NCBI RefSeq assembly: GCF_003952385.1
Contig: NZ_CP034444.1
Location: 6,523,001 to 6,587,000, forward strand
Origin: Mesorhizobium sp. M1D.F.Ca.ET.043.01.1.1
GTDB taxonomy: Bacteria; Pseudomonadota; Alphaproteobacteria; Rhizobiales; Rhizobiaceae
Length of the DNA: 64,000 nt
Reading direction: 5' to 3'
Shown: piece by piece, positions 59,375-64,000 of the stretch
Position numbering within the stretch: the stretch's first letter is position 1
Layout: the number at the start of each line of letters is the position of its first letter
Made by a program: the position numbers and the translations under genes
The notes under the pieces: generated by a model
Told to the model about the DNA's origin: nothing
Database searches by the model: none
The model's input: only the letters and a program-made list of their open reading frames with translations

Positions 59375-60436
59375 CTATTCCTCCAGCGGCACGAAATGCG
59401 TGCCGTCGAAGCGGAAGGTGCGGAAGGGGTTCCGGCTGAGATCGCCTTTTTCGTCGAAATGGATCGGACCGATCGCAGTCGCGAAGTCGTGTCCGATCAG
59501 AGCCTCTGCGAGCGGCTTGCCGGAGCTTTCGGCGTCCGCCGTTGCCGCCTTGGCGATCTCGACCGCCGCGTACGCCGGCAAGGTGTAGCCGTCGGTCACG
59601 ATGTTCCTTTCGCTGAACGCCTGCATGACCTTGGGATCGGCGACTTCCGCCCACTCCGGCAGCGCGACCATCAGCGTGCCGACCGCATAGGGCACATCGC
59701 CGGGCGGCGTGCGCAACGTCTCGCCGCCGGCGAAAGTGATGCCGGCGTTGAGCTGCGCGGCATCGCGCCCCATGACGGCGATATCGTCGCCGTCGCCGCC
59801 GGCAAACACTTTTGTCGCGCCGGCTTTCTTCAGCCGTCCGATCAATCCGATCTGGTTGTCGAGCTGCGGCCGGAAGGTATCGACAAAGACCGGTTTCAGC
59901 GCCGCCTGCTCGGCGGCCGCGCGAAAAGTTTCGGCGATCTCGCGGCCATAGATGGTGCCGTCATCGATAACGGCGAACAATTCGTTCTGCCAAAGCCGGG
60001 TGAGGATTGCGGCCACCGCATTGCGCTCGTCGTCGCCGCGCGGCCCAAGCCGGTAGATCGGCCAGCCGGTCTTGGCGCGGCGATCGGTCAGGCTCTCGGT
60101 GCGCACGCCGATCGTGACGACCGGAATGTTGGCGTCCTTCAGGACCGGGAGTGCCGCCTCGATCGCTTCGGTGCAGAGAAAGCCGACGACGATATTGACC
60201 TTGGCGTCCACGAATTGCCTGGCGGCCGCCGCGCCGCCGTCGGCCGTGCAGGCATCATCAACGGTTTTGACCGCGACGCCCTGGGCCTCGGCCGCCAGCC
60301 CGGTCCCGGCCTCGACCTGCTTGCCCAGGATCGCCGACGGCCCGGACAGCGGCGCGGCGACGCCAACCAGCGTCTCGGCATGGACGCTCGCGGCCAGCCA
60401 AAGCAGCGCGGCAAAAGTCGTCGTGAGAAGGCGCAT
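59375..60436 (-). CDS. Orphan Liv-type periplasmic binding protein (amino acid/amide)
   Basis: A 353-residue protein with a signal peptide (MRLLTTTFAALLWLAASVHAE) and a type 1 periplasmic-binding fold of the branched-chain amino acid/amide class: GVAAPLSGPSAILGKQVEAGTGLA, VVGFLCTEAIEAALPVL. There is no permease or ATPase nearby. It is joined to a P1 peptidase gene, so the ligand may be an amino acid or peptide product. No transport partner is seen in the window. Confidence 0.9.
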   Translation of the reverse strand: MRLLTTTFAALLWLAASVHAETLVGVAAPLSGPSAILGKQVEAGTGLAAEAQGVAVKTVDDACTADGGAAAARQFVDAKVNIVVGFLCTEAIEAALPVLKDANIPVVTIGVRTESLTDRRAKTGWPIYRLGPRGDDERNAVAAILTRLWQNELFAVIDDGTIYGREIAETFRAAAEQAALKPVFVDTFRPQLDNQIGLIGRLKKAGATKVFAGGDGDDIAVMGRDAAQLNAGITFAGGETLRTPPGDVPYAVGTLMVALPEWAEVADPKVMQAFSERNIVTDGYTLPAYAAVEIAKAATADAESSGKPLAEALIGHDFATAIGPIHFDEKGDLSRNPFRTFRFDGTHFVPLEE

Positions 60437-60617
60437 TCGGGCGAAGAGGTCCTCCGTGCCGGGAGTATGGTTCCGGCACTATTCCAGCAAAGACCTAAAG
60501 GCTGGCTAATCCCGGTGCAACACGCGAATTTCAGGATAGCGGTCAAGCACTTCGCCCATGCCAGGCAACTTGTGGCATGCAATATGTAGCCATATATAAC
60601 GGACTTGGTTTTGACAG

Positions 60618-61124
60618 GTGGATGAGCGGGTGCTGAAGATCAACGATATCGGGCCGCAACACTATCGCGATGCGATGGCGCATTTCGCCGGCCATGTGCA
60701 TGTGGTGACGACGGACGGCCCCGCCGGGAGACGGGGGGCGACGGTGATTGCCGCCTGCTCGGTTTCTGACACGCCGCCCACCGTTCTGGTCTGCCTCAAC
60801 CGCGAAAATCAGAAGAACGAAGCCTTCATCAAGAACGGCAACTTTGCGCTGAACACGCTCGCCTCGGATCAGGAGGCGCTTTCGGCGGGCTTTTCCGGCA
60901 TGACCGGCCTGCCGTCGGAAGAGCGCTTTGCGCTTGGTGAATGGGATGTGATCTCGACCGGAGCGCCGACGCTGAAAGGCGCGCTCGCCGTGTTCGATTG
61001 CCAGATCATCGACGCCAAGGATCTTGCCACCCATCGTGTGCTTTTTGGCAAGGTGACAGGCCTGCGCATCGGCGATAATTTGCGGCCGCTCATCTACCAC
61101 AACCGCGGCTACCACGTTCTGTGA
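60618..61124 (+). CDS. Flavin reductase family protein (HpaC-like)
   Basis: A 168-residue FMN-binding oxidoreductase of the HpaC/RutF type. The region FAGHVHVVTTDGPAGRRGATVIAACSVSDTPPTVLVCLNREN shows the conserved motifs that bind flavin, with a later RVLFGKVTGLRIGDNLRPLIYHNRGYH. It supplies reduced flavin to an oxygenase; no oxygenase is nearby. The start is GTG at 60618 or GTG at 60630. Its end overlaps the upstream region of the MoxR gene. Confidence 0.88.
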   Translation: MDERVLKINDIGPQHYRDAMAHFAGHVHVVTTDGPAGRRGATVIAACSVSDTPPTVLVCLNRENQKNEAFIKNGNFALNTLASDQEALSAGFSGMTGLPSEERFALGEWDVISTGAPTLKGALAVFDCQIIDAKDLATHRVLFGKVTGLRIGDNLRPLIYHNRGYHVL

Positions 61125-61153
61125 AGCGGGCGCGCGGTATCCACGGAGACAAG

Positions 61154-62077
61154 ATGACCGCGCCGCGGCCCGCGCCGAAGTCGATCGACGAGACGCTCGA
61201 TCTCCTGACCGGCGCGGACTATGTCGCGGATCGCTCGCTGGCGACGGTGCTGTTTTTGTCGCTGCGCATGAAGCGGCCGCTGTTCCTCGAAGGCGAGGCG
61301 GGCGTCGGCAAGACCGAGATCGCCAAGGTGCTGGCCGATGCGCTCGGCCGCCGGCTGATCCGCCTGCAATGCTATGAAGGGCTCGACGTCTCCTCCGCCG
61401 TCTACGAGTGGAACTACGCGGCTCAGATGATCGAGATCCGCATGGAGGAGGCGGCCGGCAAGGTCGTGCGCTCCGACATGGAGCGCAACGTTTTTTCCGA
61501 AAAATACCTGATCCGCCGGCCGGTGCTCGACGCGCTGACCGGCAAGGCGGGGGCGGCGCCGGTCTTCCTTATCGACGAGCTCGACCGCACCGACGAGGCC
61601 TTCGAGGCCTTCCTGCTCGAGATCCTGTCGGACTTCCAGGTGACAGTTCCGGAACTCGGCACGATCAAGGCCGAAGAGCCGCCGATCGTCATCATCACAA
61701 CCAATCGCACGCGCGAGATCCATGACGCGCTGAAGCGGCGCTGCCTCTATCACTGGGTCGACTATCCGAGCGCCGAGCGAGAGCTGGAGATCGTGCGCCG
61801 CAAGGTGCCGCAGGCGAACAGCCGGCTTTCGGCCGAGGTGGTCTCCTTCATCCAGAAGCTGCGCCAGATCGAGCTGTTCAAGGCGCCCGGCGTTGCCGAA
61901 ACCATCGACTGGGCCGGCGCGCTCACGGAACTCGACAAGGTGGCGCTCGACCCGGAAACCGTGTCCGACACGATCGGCGTGCTTCTGAAATACCAGGACG
62001 ACATTGCCCGCATCGGCGAGGGCGAAGGCCGGCGTATCCTCAATGAGGTGAAGGCCGAGCTTTCGGCCGCGGAGTAG
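61154..62077 (+). CDS. MoxR-type AAA ATPase, CoxD-like
   Basis: A 307-residue AAA+ ATPase. Walker A is GEAGVGKTE, Walker B FLIDELDR and the sensor region VIITTNRTREIHDAL. CoxD-type ATPases act with CoxE to mature the molybdenum-copper or related active site of CO dehydrogenase-like enzymes. The start is ATG at 61154 (MTAPRP) after GGAGAC. It is followed after 5 bp by the VWA gene. Confidence 0.92.
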   Translation: MTAPRPAPKSIDETLDLLTGADYVADRSLATVLFLSLRMKRPLFLEGEAGVGKTEIAKVLADALGRRLIRLQCYEGLDVSSAVYEWNYAAQMIEIRMEEAAGKVVRSDMERNVFSEKYLIRRPVLDALTGKAGAAPVFLIDELDRTDEAFEAFLLEILSDFQVTVPELGTIKAEEPPIVIITTNRTREIHDALKRRCLYHWVDYPSAERELEIVRRKVPQANSRLSAEVVSFIQKLRQIELFKAPGVAETIDWAGALTELDKVALDPETVSDTIGVLLKYQDDIARIGEGEGRRILNEVKAELSAAE

Positions 62078-62082
62078 GCGCC

Positions 62083-63333
62083 ATGCCATCGCCACGCGCG
62101 GAACCCAGAGAGGCAACGGCGGAGGGGCGCATCGCCGACAACATCGTCTATTTCGCGCGGGCGCTGCGCAAGGCCGGCATGCGTGTCGGACCGGCCTCGG
62201 TCAAGGACGCCATCGAGGCGGTGCTCGCGGCCGGCATCGGCTCGCGCGACGATTTCTACTGGACGCTGCATGCGGTGCTGGTCTCGCGGCATGAAGATCA
62301 TCCTGTCTTCGACGAAGCCTTCCGTCTGTTCTGGAAGTCGCGCGAGCTGATCGAGAAACTGCTGGCGATGTTTTCGCCTGTCGCCCCCGACGATCGCGAA
62401 AAGCAGAAGCCGCGGGCGGCCGAGAACCGCGTCAGCCAGGCGATGTTCGAGGGCCATCGGAAGAACCAGCCGGTGCGGGAAGTACCGGAGATCGAGGTCG
62501 ATGCGCGCTTCAGCTTCTCGGGCAACGAGGTGCTGCGCGGCAAGGATTTCGCCCAAATGGATGCGGTCGAACTGGCCGACGCCAGGAAGGCGATCGCGGC
62601 CTTGCGGCTGCCGTTCGATCTGGTGCGCACGCGCCGCTTCAAGCCGGATGCGCAAGGGCGGCGCATCGATCCGCGCGCCATGATGCGGTCCGCCGCGCGC
62701 ACCGGCGGCGCGCTGATCCTGCCGAAATTCCGCTCTGCCCGCGAAGTGCATCCGCCGCTGGTCGTGCTTGCCGACATTTCCGGCTCGATGAGCCAGTACA
62801 CGCGCATCTTCCTCCACTTCCTGCACGCGCTGACGGACAAGCGCCGGCGCGTGCATGCCTTCGTCTTCGGCACGCGGCTGACGAACCTGAGCCGCCAGAT
62901 GCGCCACCGCGATCCCGACGAGGCGCTGGCCGAATGCTCGACAGCCGTGAAGGACTGGTCCGGCGGCACCCGCATCGGCGACGCGCTCGGCGAATTCAAC
63001 CGGCTGTGGTCGCGCCGCGTGCTCGGGCAGGGCGCCGTGGTGCTTTTGATCACCGATGGGCTGGAGCGCGACGAGGTCAACGGCCTGGCGGAGGAGATGG
63101 AGCGGCTGCATAAATCCTGCCGGCGGCTGATCTGGCTCAATCCGCTTCTGCGCTTCGACGGGTTCGAGCCGCGCGCCCGCGGCGTAAAGGCGATGCTGCC
63201 GCATGTCGACGAGTTTCGCGCCGTGCACAATCTCGATGCGCTGGCCGATCTTTGTGCTTCGCTCGACCGGCAGCCGGCGGCCGCGGTCGATCCGCGCCGC
63301 TGGCTGCAAACTGGCGGAAGACGCGCGGCGTAG
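62083..63333 (+). CDS. VWA-domain protein, CoxE-like
   Basis: A 416-residue protein with a central von Willebrand A domain, MIDAS motif DISGSMS near residue 230 and GGTRIGDAL, LLITDGLERD thereafter. The N-terminal part is helical and Arg-rich. CoxE partners with the upstream MoxR ATPase in maturation of molybdenum hydroxylases. The start is ATG at 62083. XdhC-family genes follow. Confidence 0.92.
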   Translation: MPSPRAEPREATAEGRIADNIVYFARALRKAGMRVGPASVKDAIEAVLAAGIGSRDDFYWTLHAVLVSRHEDHPVFDEAFRLFWKSRELIEKLLAMFSPVAPDDREKQKPRAAENRVSQAMFEGHRKNQPVREVPEIEVDARFSFSGNEVLRGKDFAQMDAVELADARKAIAALRLPFDLVRTRRFKPDAQGRRIDPRAMMRSAARTGGALILPKFRSAREVHPPLVVLADISGSMSQYTRIFLHFLHALTDKRRRVHAFVFGTRLTNLSRQMRHRDPDEALAECSTAVKDWSGGTRIGDALGEFNRLWSRRVLGQGAVVLLITDGLERDEVNGLAEEMERLHKSCRRLIWLNPLLRFDGFEPRARGVKAMLPHVDEFRAVHNLDALADLCASLDRQPAAAVDPRRWLQTGGRRAA

Positions 63334-63415
63334 CCATATGTTCGTTGGGGAAAGCCAATGTTTCCTCAGGGAAAACTGGGGTTCCCTTGAAAAGCAGACT
63401 CTGTGAGAAGCGACG

Positions 63416-63754
63416 ATGGACGACAGCATCTATCTCGATGAGGCCCGCGATCCTCTGATCATCGCGGAAGGCTGGATGAAGGACGGCAAGGATGTCGCCA
63501 TCGCAACCGTGGTCGAGACCTGGGGTTCGGCGCCGCGGCCGGTCGGCAGCCATCTGGTCATCGACGCCGAAGGGAATTTCCACGGTTCGGTTTCCGGCGG
63601 CTGTGTCGAGGGCGCCGTGGTGACAGAGGCGATCGATGTCATCGACAGCGGCAAGGCCAGGATGCTGGAGTTCGGCGTCGCCGACGAAACCGCCTGGCAG
63701 GTGGGGCTGTCCTGCGGCGGCCGCATCAAGGTCTATGTCGAGCGGTTAGGTTGA
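63416..63754 (+). CDS. XdhC/CoxI-family N-terminal-type maturation protein
   Basis: A 112-residue protein with the XdhC N-terminal signature VAIATVVETWGSAPRPVGSHLVIDAEGNFHGSVSGGCVEGAVV. XdhC family members bind molybdenum cofactor and help its sulphuration before insertion. Only the N-terminal domain is encoded here; a second XdhC-like gene begins at 63761, which may supply the rest. The start is ATG at 63416. Confidence 0.9.
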   Translation: MDDSIYLDEARDPLIIAEGWMKDGKDVAIATVVETWGSAPRPVGSHLVIDAEGNFHGSVSGGCVEGAVVTEAIDVIDSGKARMLEFGVADETAWQVGLSCGGRIKVYVERLG

Positions 63755-63760
63755 TTACGG

Positions 63761-64000
63761 ATGGATCCGTATGTTCTCAAAACATTGAATGAGCACCGCC
63801 GCGCCCGGCGCGCGGCTGTGCTGGTCACCGATCTCGGCGACGGCCGAGACCGCATCGTGCGCGAGGGCGATCAGGTTGCGGGTGATCTCGGTGCAGCGAT
63901 CGCCAGTGCGTTCCGCACCGGCAACTCCGGATCGGTGGAGGCGGAGGGACGGACCTTCTTCCTCAACGCGCATCTGCCCCGCCCGCGTCTGGTTGTGATC
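63761..64000 (+). CDS. Second XdhC-family gene, N-terminal part (runs off window)
   Basis: An open frame from ATG 63761 to the window edge (80 codons, no stop). The start is MDPYVLKTLNEHRRARRAAVLVTDLG and the read-through continues with SVEAEGRTFFLNAHLPRPRLVVI. Such a small XdhC-like unit with the CoxI-type gene before it is seen in cox accessory clusters. The end, and probably a MobA-like gene, lie beyond the window. Confidence 0.75.
   Translation, partial: MDPYVLKTLNEHRRARRAAVLVTDLGDGRDRIVREGDQVAGDLGAAIASAFRTGNSGSVEAEGRTFFLNAHLPRPRLVVI

Noticed and set aside
60560..60617. AT-rich palindrome-like region before the flavin reductase
   Set aside because: The ATATGT/ATATAT similarity is too short and imperfect to call an operator.

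Overview
The window looks like core chromosome of a high-GC alphaproteobacterium of the order Rhizobiales, most likely Mesorhizobium or a close relative. The evidence is the protein flavour (FrcA-like sugar importer, SufS2-B-C-D-S1-X-A iron-sulphur operon, F1-ATPase zeta subunit/DUF1476, DUF1127 gene beside a MocR regulator, purL/bolA/grxD linkage), the GAAC-N7-type SOS box at recA, and dispersed palindromic repeats of the kind found between rhizobial genes. I see no phage, plasmid, IS element or CRISPR array. Genus is an inference; no search was run.

Layout. 1-1010: end of an unknown gene, a small membrane protein, tRNA-Asp (minus) and tRNA-Val (plus). 1043-6020: a minus-strand sugar-uptake operon (ROK regulator, single-domain ABC ATPase, periplasmic binding protein, permease, short-chain dehydrogenase). 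6189-13573: M23 endopeptidase, BCP peroxiredoxin, a large AsmA/TamB-like envelope protein, a GNAT acetyltransferase and tyrS. 13643-13797 holds a three-copy 56-bp tandem palindromic repeat. 13921-17178: a GT-C glycosyltransferase, a PAP2 phosphatase and an alpha/beta hydrolase. 17283-24855: the seven-gene suf operon, with an Irr-type ICE box upstream and an extra small membrane ORF overlapping sufB. 24856-28201: small stress/unknown genes and pseudouridine catabolism (psuG, psuK). 28336-32579: recA with its SOS box, then alaS. 32588-34358: an SDR-DoxX fusion gene apparently broken by a one-base deletion, followed by a DUF2269 membrane protein. 34395-39859: GST, unknown GNAT-like protein, icd, TrmJ-type methyltransferase, membrane protein, murI, DUF3008. 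39941-43018: small cationic secreted protein, rpsD with a structured leader, ttcA, inositol-phosphatase-like gene. 43035-57338: a long, mostly minus-strand stretch with the purine genes purB, purC, purS, purQ and purL, then bolA and grxD, and accessory genes between. 57400-64000: membrane protein, DUF2171, P1 peptidase beside an orphan Liv-type binding protein, flavin reductase, and the start of a CoxD/CoxE/XdhC molybdenum-hydroxylase maturation cluster cut by the window end.

How the parts work together. The suf operon makes Fe-S clusters and GrxD/BolA traffic them. PurL, PurS and PurQ together form the FGAM synthetase, flanked in the same orientation by PurC and PurB. The MoxR/VWA/XdhC genes probably mature a molybdenum hydroxylase encoded just beyond the right edge. 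The strongest unexplained items are the small ORF between sufB and sufC, the frameshifted SDR-DoxX gene, the hairpin-rich rpsD leader, the 56-bp tandem repeat and the dispersed palindromes. I did not find a clearly new multi-gene system.
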